Shown here: piece by piece, positions 56,767 through 64,000 of the stretch
How the letters are laid out: each line of letters begins with the position of its first letter
Numbering within the stretch: the first letter of the stretch is position 1
Assembly: GCF_009830105.1 (NCBI RefSeq)
Contig: NZ_WURB01000009.1
Location: 1 to 64,000, forward strand
Direction of reading: 5' to 3'
DNA length: 64,000 nt
DNA from: Microvirga makkahensis
Lineage (GTDB): Bacteria > Pseudomonadota > Alphaproteobacteria > Rhizobiales > Beijerinckiaceae
Made by a program: the position numbers and the translations under genes
The notes under the pieces: model-generated
Database searches by the model: none
What the model was told of the DNA's origin: nothing
Seen by the model: the letters and a program-made list of their open reading frames with translations, nothing else

Positions 56767-57240
56767 ATGGGGCGAGGAGCGGTGCTGCGTTTTCTGATAT
56801 TGCTGGCTTATGTCGGTATCCTACCGGTCGGGCTTATCATGATGATGGCAACTGCCGCATGGCTGTCCGATCGCACTCACCATTTCGACCCTTACGATAT
56901 CCGCTATCTGCTCCTCATACGCGGGACCCAGGTCGAGAACCTGGATCTGGTGGAGCCGATCCCCGGGACCGTGCAATATGGCGCGCGAGGGCAAGACGGC
57001 ACGGCTCCCGCCTTTGTCGAGGTGACATTCAAAACCAGAGCTTCGCCGGTTCAGGTTATCGATACGTACTTCGCCCGCTGCCGTGCCAGCGGCTTTGCCG
57101 CCCAGCAGCATGAGGAGACCAGCAGCATGAGGAGAGAAGTGATCTGCGAGCGTGAGAACCCGTCCGCCGTCATCGGCATAGAAGCGGCCGAGGCGGACGA
57201 GCTTACGGAAGTCATCATCTTCGGATGGGAGTTCGAGTGA
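56767..57240 (+). CDS. Hypothetical membrane-anchored protein
   Basis: The protein has 157 residues, with an N-terminal hydrophobic segment (VLRFLILLAYVGILPVGLIMMMATAAWL, about 6-33). The remaining 120 residues are soluble and probably periplasmic; a Cys pair (RCRASG and VICERE) may form a disulfide. I do not recognise the family. It has an AT-rich upstream stretch (TGTTATTATATTTCAC, 56730-56745) that may be its promoter. Codon use matches its neighbours. Confidence 0.55.
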   Translation: MGRGAVLRFLILLAYVGILPVGLIMMMATAAWLSDRTHHFDPYDIRYLLLIRGTQVENLDLVEPIPGTVQYGARGQDGTAPAFVEVTFKTRASPVQVIDTYFARCRASGFAAQQHEETSSMRREVICERENPSAVIGIEAAEADELTEVIIFGWEFE

Positions 57241-57252
57241 GCGAAAGCGCCG

Positions 57253-59067
57253 CTATCCCTCCAGCTCTTCCCTGAGCATCTCCAGCTCCAGCCAGCGTTC
57301 CTCCGCCGCGTGCAGTTCGCCCTGCAGCAGCGTCAGTGCATCCATCGCTTTCTGGAAACGGGCCGGGTCGCGGGAATAGAGGTCCGGATCGGCGAGGATC
57401 TCCTGCACCTTGGCGATCTTGGCCTCCAGGTCCTCCATGCGCTTCGGAAGCATCTTGAGGTCGTGCTGCTCGTTGAAGCCTAGCTTACGTTTGGCGTGGG
57501 TCGCGGGCTTGTCCGCACCCCTGGATTGCGCGCTCCTGGGCTTGGCCTCCTTCTCCACGGAGCGAGCCTGCACGCCCTGCCCGCGCTGGGCCACCATGTC
57601 GGAATAGCCGCCCGCGTACTCGACCCAGCGTCCCTCGCCTTCCGACACCAGAACGGATCCAACCGTGCGGTCGAGGAAGTCGCGGTCGTGGCTGACCAGA
57701 ATCACCGTGCCGGAATAATCCGTGATCATTTCCTGCAGCAGGTCGAGGGTCTCCAGGTCGAGGTCATTGGTGGGCTCGTCGAGGACGAGGAGGTTCGAGG
57801 GCTGCGCGAGAGCGCGGGCCAGCATGAGCCTGTTGCGCTCGCCGCCGGAGAGCACGCCCACGGGCGTGCGAGCCTGCTCCGGCGAGAACAGGAAGTCTTT
57901 CATGTAGCCGATCACGTGCTTCGTCTGCCCGCCGATGGTAACGCTGTCGCCGCGCCCCCCGGTGAGCGTCTCCGCCACTGTGGCATTGGGATCGAGGCTC
58001 GCGCGGCGTTGGTCGAGGGTAACCATCTGCAGATTGGAGCCGAGCCGCATCCGGCCGGAATCCGGCTGGAGATTGCCCGTCAGCAGGTTGATGAGCGTGG
58101 TCTTTCCCGCCCCGTTCGGCCCGATGATGCCCAGACGATCGCCGCGCAGAATGCGCAGGGACAGGTTCGAGACGATGGGCCGGTCGCCGTAAGATTTCGA
58201 GATGCCGTCCGCCTCCACCACCAGGGTGCCGGACTGCTCGGCCTCGGCCATGGTCATGCTGACCGTGCCGACCGCGCGCTTCCGGTCGCGGTATTGCTGG
58301 CGCATGGCGTGGAGATTGCCCAAGCGGCGCACGTTGCGCTTGCGCCGGGCCGTCACGCCGTAGCGGAGCCAGTCGGCCTCGGCCACGAGCTTGCGCCCGA
58401 GCTTGTGGTGCTCGGCCTCCTCCTGCTCCAGCACCTGATCCCGCCATTCCTCGAAATGGGCGAAGCCCCGCTCCATGCGGCGGGTGCGGCCCCGGTCGAG
58501 CCAGATGGTGGACTGGGACAGGCTTTCCAGGAAGCGCCGGTCGTGACTGATGAGAACGAGAGCCGAGCGGAGGCTCTTGAGTTCGCTTTCGAGCCATTCG
58601 ATGGCCGGAAGATCGAGATGGTTGGTGGGCTCGTCGAGCAGCAGAATGTCGGGCTCGGGGGCCAGGACATGGGCGAGCGCCGCACGGCGGGCCTCGCCGC
58701 CCGAGAGGTCGGCCGGCCTCTCCTCGCCGGTCAGGCCCAGCTGCTCCAGCAGATAGCGCGCCCGGTAAGGATCATCGCCCGGTCCGAGGCCCGTTTCCAC
58801 ATAGGCCAGCGTGTCGGGATAGGAGCTCAGGTCCGGCTCCTGTGCCAGATACCGCACCGTCGCGCCCGGCTGCACGAAACGCTTGCCGCCGTCCGCCTCG
58901 ATCAGCCCTGCGGCAATTTTGAGCAGGGTGGATTTGCCCGAGCCATTGCGTCCCACCAGGCAGGCCCGTTCGCCGGGGGAGACGGAGAGCTCAGCGCTCT
59001 CGATCAAGGGCGTGCCGCCGAAGGTGAGAGCAATGTCCTGAAGGTGGAGAAGAGGAGGAAGCGCCAT
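57253..59067 (-). CDS. uup: ABC-F family ATPase (Uup-like)
   Basis: The protein has 604 residues from the ATG at 59067. Two ABC domains carry GRNGSGKST with LSGGEARR and LLLDEPTNHLDL, and GPNGAGKTT with LSGGERNR and LVLDEPTNDLDL. The C-terminal coiled coil (about 535-604) matches Uup. Uup-type proteins act on ribosome assembly or translation and affect transposon excision. It is convergent with the hypothetical gene and unlike the ABC-F at 14735. Confidence 0.92.
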   Translation of the reverse strand: MALPPLLHLQDIALTFGGTPLIESAELSVSPGERACLVGRNGSGKSTLLKIAAGLIEADGGKRFVQPGATVRYLAQEPDLSSYPDTLAYVETGLGPGDDPYRARYLLEQLGLTGEERPADLSGGEARRAALAHVLAPEPDILLLDEPTNHLDLPAIEWLESELKSLRSALVLISHDRRFLESLSQSTIWLDRGRTRRMERGFAHFEEWRDQVLEQEEAEHHKLGRKLVAEADWLRYGVTARRKRNVRRLGNLHAMRQQYRDRKRAVGTVSMTMAEAEQSGTLVVEADGISKSYGDRPIVSNLSLRILRGDRLGIIGPNGAGKTTLINLLTGNLQPDSGRMRLGSNLQMVTLDQRRASLDPNATVAETLTGGRGDSVTIGGQTKHVIGYMKDFLFSPEQARTPVGVLSGGERNRLMLARALAQPSNLLVLDEPTNDLDLETLDLLQEMITDYSGTVILVSHDRDFLDRTVGSVLVSEGEGRWVEYAGGYSDMVAQRGQGVQARSVEKEAKPRSAQSRGADKPATHAKRKLGFNEQHDLKMLPKRMEDLEAKIAKVQEILADPDLYSRDPARFQKAMDALTLLQGELHAAEERWLELEMLREELEG

Positions 59068-59180
59068 CCCTGCTCCCCTGACACCTCTTGCCTGAGGATG
59101 CAAGATCACTTGTGGTTGTTACGGGGGTGGACGCTCAACGATCTTTATGGTCCCTTGCTCTTCTCAAGCTGGGCCCTTGC

Positions 59181-61226
59181 ATGACTCTGACGAGACGTTT
59201 GCTCCTATTGGCGCTGATCTCCGTTCTGCCGGCGATCGTCATCTGGGCCTTCACGGAAGTTTCGCTGAGGCGCGCCCGGGAGGCGGAAGTCAACGAACTC
59301 GTCATTCGCCAGGCGCAACTGGCGGCTTCGGAGATCGACCACATCTTCGACGGCATTCACAGTCTTCTTCTGGCGATGGACGAAACGCCGTCCATCCGGA
59401 GGTTCGACATGCCGGCATGCAACGCCTATCTGCGTTCCGTGCACCAGAAGGTCCCGCACGTCGTCGCATTCGTGGTGCTCGACCTCCAGGGGGCCGTTCG
59501 CTGCAACGACAGAGGCTTCATCAACACCGATCTGCGCTTCAGGGACCGCCCCTATTTCCAGGACAGTATTTCCAGGAAGGCTTTCTCCATCGGCACCTAT
59601 ACGGCGGAGTTCACGGAGGCCGGGCTGGGAGCCCATTCCATCATTCCCCTGTCGCTCCCGATCTGGGGCTATGATGGAGAGATCATCGGCGTCATCGCCG
59701 CGGCCATGGATCTCACATGGCTCGACCGGGAGCTCAAGGAGCGCGTCATCGCCGAGGGTGGCTCTCTCACCGTGGCCGACCGGAACGGGATCATCATCTC
59801 GCGAGAACCGTTCCCGGAAAAGTTCATCGGCACCAAAATCCCGGATGCGTTCGCGGATCTCCTGTCCGCCCGAAGCCCCGGCAGCTTCACCGCGGACAGC
59901 CAGGACGGTACGCACAGGATCTTCGGCTACATCCCCGCGAACGCCTCCCCGGTCGAAAACATCTACGTGAGCGCAGGCCTTTCCACGACGGTTGCATTCG
60001 CGACCATCAACGAGGCGGCAAGGCGCGGCTTTATGCTGATCGCGGCTGCACTGGTTCTCGCCCTGTCGCTTTCATGGCTGGCGAGCCGAGCCTTCATTAC
60101 GAAGCCGTTCGAGATCATGACCAACGCCGTCAGGGATTGGCGGCGCGGCGATTATCAGGCTCGCATCGACCTGCCGAAGAATTCCGGCGAGTTCGGCATT
60201 CTCGCACGGGCGTTCAACGATCTCATGGACGACGTCGCCGAACGGCAGGAGGCGCTGAAGGCAAGCGAGGAGCGGGCCCGGCTGGCGCTGGAGGCTGGCC
60301 ACATGGGAACCTGGTGGTACGATCACCGGAAGCAGACTGGCGGATGGTCGAGCCAGGCAGCCCTTCTCATGGGCTACCCGGCCTCTCACACGGTCGCCTC
60401 CATCGACGAGTGGAAGTCGCTCCTCCACCCCGACGATGCGCCGGAGGCCATCGCCAAGATCCGCGAAGCCTTCCTCGGGGACGGCGCATACGAGGACGAG
60501 TACAGGGTGCGAAGGCCCGACGGGCGCGTTCGCTGGATCAGCTCGAAAGGCCAGGTGTCCTACGATGCGCAGCGCAGGCCCGTGTTCTTCGTCGGCATCT
60601 TTCAGGATGTCACGGAGCGCAAGCAGGCCGACGAGCAGCAGCGCTTCTTCCTGGACGAGCTGAACCATCGGGTGAAGAATACGCTGGCCACGGTCCAGTC
60701 CATCGCCGCACAGACCCTGCGCTCCTCCAAAAACTCGGCGCAATTCAAGGAAGCCTTCGAAGGCCGGCTGCTCGCCCTGTCGATGACCCACAACCTCCTG
60801 ACCCTGACATCCTGGCGCGATGCCGACCTGCATGACATCGCGGAACAGGAACTCGCCCCCTATAAGCGGGAGGCTGACGAAAGGGTCGTCATCCAGGGGC
60901 CGAATGTAAATCTGCCCCCGCGCCATGCCATCAATCTCGGGCTCGTCCTGCACGAGCTGGTCACGAATGCGGCGAAGTACGGCGCTCTCTCCGTTCCCAC
61001 GGGCCGGCTCGATCTGTCGTGGGCGATCGTCCGGGCAGAAAATCAACCGGAGCATTTGCGCATCCGGTGGTTGGAAACCGGAGGTCCGCCTGTGGAACCG
61101 CCCAAACGCCAGGGCTTCGGATCGCGCCTGATCCGCCGCAGTATCGAGGGCGAGCTGGATGGCGCCCTGGGCATCCAATTCGATGGACCGGGCGTCTCCT
61201 ACGACATGTCCATTCCGTTACCGTAG
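59181..61226 (+). CDS. HWE-family sensor histidine kinase
   Basis: The protein has 681 residues from the ATG at 59181. Two membrane segments (about 5-27 and 275-297) flank a dCache-like periplasmic sensor domain (AAMDLTWLDRELKERV, then GTHRIFGYIPANASPVENIYVSAGL). A HAMP domain (about 300-350), a PAS domain (about 365-490) and the HWE kinase (LNHRVKNTLATVQSIAAQTLR, then HELVTNAAKYGAL, with IRWLETGGPPV as the WxE) follow. No response regulator is adjacent. Many HWE kinases feed PhyR in the general stress response. Confidence 0.92.
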   Translation: MTLTRRLLLLALISVLPAIVIWAFTEVSLRRAREAEVNELVIRQAQLAASEIDHIFDGIHSLLLAMDETPSIRRFDMPACNAYLRSVHQKVPHVVAFVVLDLQGAVRCNDRGFINTDLRFRDRPYFQDSISRKAFSIGTYTAEFTEAGLGAHSIIPLSLPIWGYDGEIIGVIAAAMDLTWLDRELKERVIAEGGSLTVADRNGIIISREPFPEKFIGTKIPDAFADLLSARSPGSFTADSQDGTHRIFGYIPANASPVENIYVSAGLSTTVAFATINEAARRGFMLIAAALVLALSLSWLASRAFITKPFEIMTNAVRDWRRGDYQARIDLPKNSGEFGILARAFNDLMDDVAERQEALKASEERARLALEAGHMGTWWYDHRKQTGGWSSQAALLMGYPASHTVASIDEWKSLLHPDDAPEAIAKIREAFLGDGAYEDEYRVRRPDGRVRWISSKGQVSYDAQRRPVFFVGIFQDVTERKQADEQQRFFLDELNHRVKNTLATVQSIAAQTLRSSKNSAQFKEAFEGRLLALSMTHNLLTLTSWRDADLHDIAEQELAPYKREADERVVIQGPNVNLPPRHAINLGLVLHELVTNAAKYGALSVPTGRLDLSWAIVRAENQPEHLRIRWLETGGPPVEPPKRQGFGSRLIRRSIEGELDGALGIQFDGPGVSYDMSIPLP

Positions 61227-61231
61227 AGGCT

Positions 61232-62659
61232 CTATCGCAGGAGGAAGGACAGCAGGCGCTCCATGCGGCCACCATAGGGCGGCTTCGTCATGCCGGCACC
61301 GCTGATGCGGGCCTGGTGGAACACGGAGCGGGTATGACTGAAGGTTCTGAAGCCGGCCTCTCCGTGATACGCCCCCATGCCGCTTGGGCCGACGCCGCCG
61401 AAGGGCAGTTCCTCCTGAACGCAATGGAGCAGGGTCTCGTTGACCGCGACGCCGCCTGAGGAGGTCTCGTCGAGCACCAGCTTCACGAAACCCCTGTCAT
61501 GACTGAACACGTATAGCGCCAAAGGATGCGGGCGATCCCTGATGAATCGGATCGCCTCCTCCACCCGGTCGTAGGTGGCGACGGGCAGAACGGGGCCGAA
61601 GATTTCCTCCTGCATCACCAAGGCCTCCGCCGGCACCCCGGTCAGAACGACCGGCGCCATCTTGCGCCCGGCAGGATCGAGGCTCTCCCCTGCCGGGTTG
61701 ATCTCATGAACGGCGGCCCCTCTCGCCCTGGCATCCGCCACGAGACGGCGGAGGCGCTCCGCGTGCCGCTCACTCACGATGGCGGTGTAATCGGGATTGG
61801 CGGCGAGGCTTGGATACAACCGGGACACCGCGTCGCGGAAGGCTGAGACGAAAGCCGCCTCATTGTGCCTTGGAACGAACATGAAATCGGGGGCGATGCA
61901 CGTCTGCCCCGCATTGAACAGCTTGCCGACGGCGACCCGCTCCGCGGCCTTCCCAAGCGGGTAATCCGGAGCCAGGATCACCGGAGATTTGCCCCCGAGT
62001 TCCAGCGTCACCGGCACGAGGTTCTCGGCGGCGGCCTTCATCACCTCCCGCCCCACTGCCGTGGAGCCAGTGAAGAACAGGTGATCGAAAGGCAGACCTG
62101 CGAAAGCCTGCGCAACCTCCACCCCGCCCTGCACCACCGCCACCTCGCTCTCGTCGAACACTTCGCCGATCACCTGATCCAGCAGAGCCGAAGTGCGCGG
62201 GGTGAGTTCGGAGGGCTTCACCATGATCCGATTGCCGGCGGCGAGCGCCCCCGCGAGCGGCGACAGGGCAAGCTGCACCGGATAGTTCCAGGGGCTGATG
62301 ATCCCGACCACTCCGAGAGGCTGGTAATGGATGCGGCCGGACGCCGGCTGGAACATCAGCCCGATCGGGCGCCGGCGCGGCTTCATCCAGCGCCGGAAAT
62401 GCTGTCGGGCGTGCCGCAGTCCGGTGACGACGGGATAGAGATCGGCGAGCTTCGTTTCGTGAATCGAGCGATGCCCGAAATCCTGCGCAACGGCGTGCGC
62501 GAAACCATCTGCATGACGGATCAGCGCAGCCGCGAGAGCCTCCAACGCTTCGTCGCGACGTTGAACGGCAAGCGCCCCCTGCTCGGCCCAGGCGCGTCTT
62601 TGCACGGCGAAAACGTCCTGGAGCCGCCTCGCGGCAGAAACTGAAACGGTATCATGCAC
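61232..62659 (-). CDS. Coniferyl-aldehyde dehydrogenase-like aldehyde dehydrogenase
   Basis: The protein has 475 residues. Catalytic Cys in NAGQTCIAPDFMFVP, Glu in VTLELGGKSPVIL, and the NAD-binding GIISPWNYPVQLALSPL fit the ALDH superfamily. The C-terminal SGGVAVNETLLHCVQEELPFGGVGPSGMGAYHG matches the CalB/ALDH3-like class. It oxidises aliphatic or aromatic aldehydes with NAD(P). It is convergent with the HWE kinase and divergent from the peptide-transporter ATPase. Confidence 0.9.
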   Translation of the reverse strand: MHDTVSVSAARRLQDVFAVQRRAWAEQGALAVQRRDEALEALAAALIRHADGFAHAVAQDFGHRSIHETKLADLYPVVTGLRHARQHFRRWMKPRRRPIGLMFQPASGRIHYQPLGVVGIISPWNYPVQLALSPLAGALAAGNRIMVKPSELTPRTSALLDQVIGEVFDESEVAVVQGGVEVAQAFAGLPFDHLFFTGSTAVGREVMKAAAENLVPVTLELGGKSPVILAPDYPLGKAAERVAVGKLFNAGQTCIAPDFMFVPRHNEAAFVSAFRDAVSRLYPSLAANPDYTAIVSERHAERLRRLVADARARGAAVHEINPAGESLDPAGRKMAPVVLTGVPAEALVMQEEIFGPVLPVATYDRVEEAIRFIRDRPHPLALYVFSHDRGFVKLVLDETSSGGVAVNETLLHCVQEELPFGGVGPSGMGAYHGEAGFRTFSHTRSVFHQARISGAGMTKPPYGGRMERLLSFLLR

Positions 62660-62827
62660 GAAAGTCTGGGCTCCGCTCGACCTCCGCTAAGATATGGCGG
62701 CGGCCGCCCGTTCTCCACCCGCGCAGGTTTTCAAGCGCCAAAGAGCCCGGGTGGATTGACGGAAGGGCCATGGCGCGAGGATGCTTCCCGTCCTTCGGGC
62801 TTCCCAAGCCGTAGCAGGAGAACGCGA

Positions 62828-64000
62828 GTGAACGGCCCCTCCCCCGTGCTGTCGATCGAAAACCTCTCCATCGGCCTGCCGGCCCTGTCGGACCGGCAAT
62901 ATGCGATCAGGGACCTGTCGTTGACGATCGAGGCGGGCGAGACGCTCTGCGTCGTAGGAGAATCGGGATCCGGCAAGTCCATGACCGCTATGGCCGCCAT
63001 CGGGTTGCTGCCTCCGGCGGTTTCGGTGCTCTCCGGCTCCATCAGGCTCGGCGGCTCCGATCTTCTCTCTCTCGACGAGGAGAAATGGTGCGAAGTGCGC
63101 GGCCGAGACATCGGCATGGTGTTCCAGGAGCCGATGACCTCGCTCAATCCGGTGATGCGCGTGGCGGACCAGATCGCCGAGACTTTCCGGGCGCATCGCA
63201 TCCTGAGCCCGGCCGATCGCGCCAGACGCGTCGTCGAGCTGCTCGCCGAGGTGAACCTGCCCTATCCCGAACTCATCGCCCGCGCCTATCCGCACGAGCT
63301 CTCCGGCGGCCAGCGCCAGCGGGTGATGATCGCCATGGCCCTGGCGCTGGAGCCTAAGCTCCTCATCGCGGACGAGCCGACGACGGCCCTCGACGTCACG
63401 ACCCAGGCGCAGGTTCTGAAGCTGATCGACAACCTGCGCCGGAAGAAGGGCACGGCGGTTCTCTTCATCACCCATGATTTCGGCGTCGTCGCCGAGATCG
63501 CCGACCGCGTCGCGGTGCTGCAGAACGGCGAGCTCGTGGAACAGGGGCCAGCGGACGTGGTGCTGAACAACCCGCAGCACCCCTATACCACGCGCCTTCT
63601 GGCAGCCGTGCCCTCGCTGACGCCGCCGCCGCCGAAGGAATTGCGGAACGAACCGATCGTTCTGACGGTCGAGGGCCTCCGAAAATCCTACGGCGGACGC
63701 GGCCTCTTCAGGAAGAGCCGCGAGGTCCGGGCGGCCGATGCCGTGAGCTTCGACATCCGCCGCGGCGAAACGCTGGGGCTCGTCGGGGAGTCGGGTTCCG
63801 GCAAATCCACGGTGGGGCGCTGCGTGTTGCGCCTGATCGAGCCCGACGGCGGCAGGATCGAGATCGGGAGCCTGCCCTTCGGCTCCCTGCCGCAGCACGA
63901 TCTGCGCCCGCACAGGCGCAGGATCCAGATCGTCTTTCAGGATCCCTTCGCGTCCCTCAACCCGAGGCGCAAGGTGGGTTACATCATCGCCGAAGGCCCG
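62828..64000 (+). CDS. Double-domain ATPase of a peptide-type ABC transporter (partial, YejF-like)
   Basis: Open to the right edge for 391 codons from a GTG with AGGAG upstream. Domain 1 has [17 protein letters not shown], and [13 protein letters not shown] linker ([16 protein letters not shown]) leads to domain 2 with GESGSGKST (about residue 319) and [17 protein letters not shown], where the window ends. This is the DppD-DppF fusion layout of YejF, which powers oligopeptide or microcin-type uptake. No permease or binding-protein gene precedes it. Confidence 0.9.
   Translation, partial: MNGPSPVLSIENLSIGLPALSDRQYAIRDLSLTIEAGETLCVVGESGSGKSMTAMAAIGLLPPAVSVLSGSIRLGGSDLLSLDEEKWCEVRGRDIGMVFQEPMTSLNPVMRVADQIAETFRAHRILSPADRARRVVELLAEVNLPYPELIARAYPHELSGGQRQRVMIAMALALEPKLLIADEPTTALDVTTQAQVLKLIDNLRRKKGTAVLFITHDFGVVAEIADRVAVLQNGELVEQGPADVVLNNPQHPYTTRLLAAVPSLTPPPPKELRNEPIVLTVEGLRKSYGGRGLFRKSREVRAADAVSFDIRRGETLGLVGESGSGKSTVGRCVLRLIEPDGGRIEIGSLPFGSLPQHDLRPHRRRIQIVFQDPFASLNPRRKVGYIIAEGP

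Overview
The window is GC-rich, densely packed chromosomal DNA from an alphaproteobacterium. It most likely belongs to the Rhizobiales (Hyphomicrobiales), and perhaps to a Methylobacteriaceae-type genus such as Microvirga or Methylobacterium. The basis is gene order (lptF-lptG-lptD-pdxA-rsmA, fabD-fabG-acpP-fabF-mltG-yicC-gmk, dapA-smpB, rpoZ-rsh), an Omp2/RopA-type porin, an HWE histidine kinase and a perfect EcfG-type stress promoter. The genus is inference. I found no rRNA, tRNA, CRISPR array, prophage or insertion sequence.

Region by region. 1-5 kb: edge of a CoA-transferase gene, an AsmA-like protein, and a polyamine-type ABC transporter (potGHI) without a binding-protein gene. 5.2-13.4 kb: two EmrAB-like efflux systems, one after a MarR gene and one divergent from a TetR gene. 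Between them lie a DUF2267 gene behind a perfect EcfG promoter and a small hypothetical gene. 13.8-16.6 kb: a Crp/Fnr-type regulator and an ABC-F ATPase. 16.7-20.9 kb (minus strand): lipoprotein, secreted S10 carboxypeptidase, holC and pepA. 21-28 kb: LPS export (lptFGD), pdxA and rsmA, meeting the fatty-acid/murein operon fabD-fabG-acpP-fabF-mltG-yicC-gmk tail to tail. 35-40.9 kb: rpoZ, the (p)ppGpp enzyme rsh, a C26 amidase, a frameshifted LuxR-type pseudogene, pyrE and an NYN-domain gene. 41-45 kb: dapA-smpB-ACT opposite a lytic transglycosylase. 45.5-46.7 kb: the porin. 47.2-54 kb: tyrosine/homogentisate catabolism (hppD, maiA, a MarR regulator, hmgA, and fahA slightly further on), with a TRAP-type binding protein and a secreted protein inserted. 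54-57 kb: a DUF4142 lipoprotein, dodecin, an Old Yellow Enzyme and a repeat-rich stretch. 57-64 kb: a second ABC-F ATPase, an HWE kinase, an aldehyde dehydrogenase, and a double ATPase of a peptide transporter that runs off the end.

The regulatory DNA is the most distinctive content. There is one exact EcfG promoter and two near-matches, all beside stress-type genes. Two GTTGC-N4-GCAAC operators lie between the homogentisate regulator and hmgA, with a weaker relative before fahA. A clean TetR operator controls the second efflux pair. A perfect 13-bp stem separates acpP from fabF. A dispersed palindromic repeat family occurs at 16.6, 18.7, 55.1 and 56.6 kb. I found no obviously new multi-gene system. 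The best leads are the stress-promoter set, the decayed regulator, the repeat family, and the missing genes (surA, potF, dctQM) in otherwise conserved neighbourhoods.
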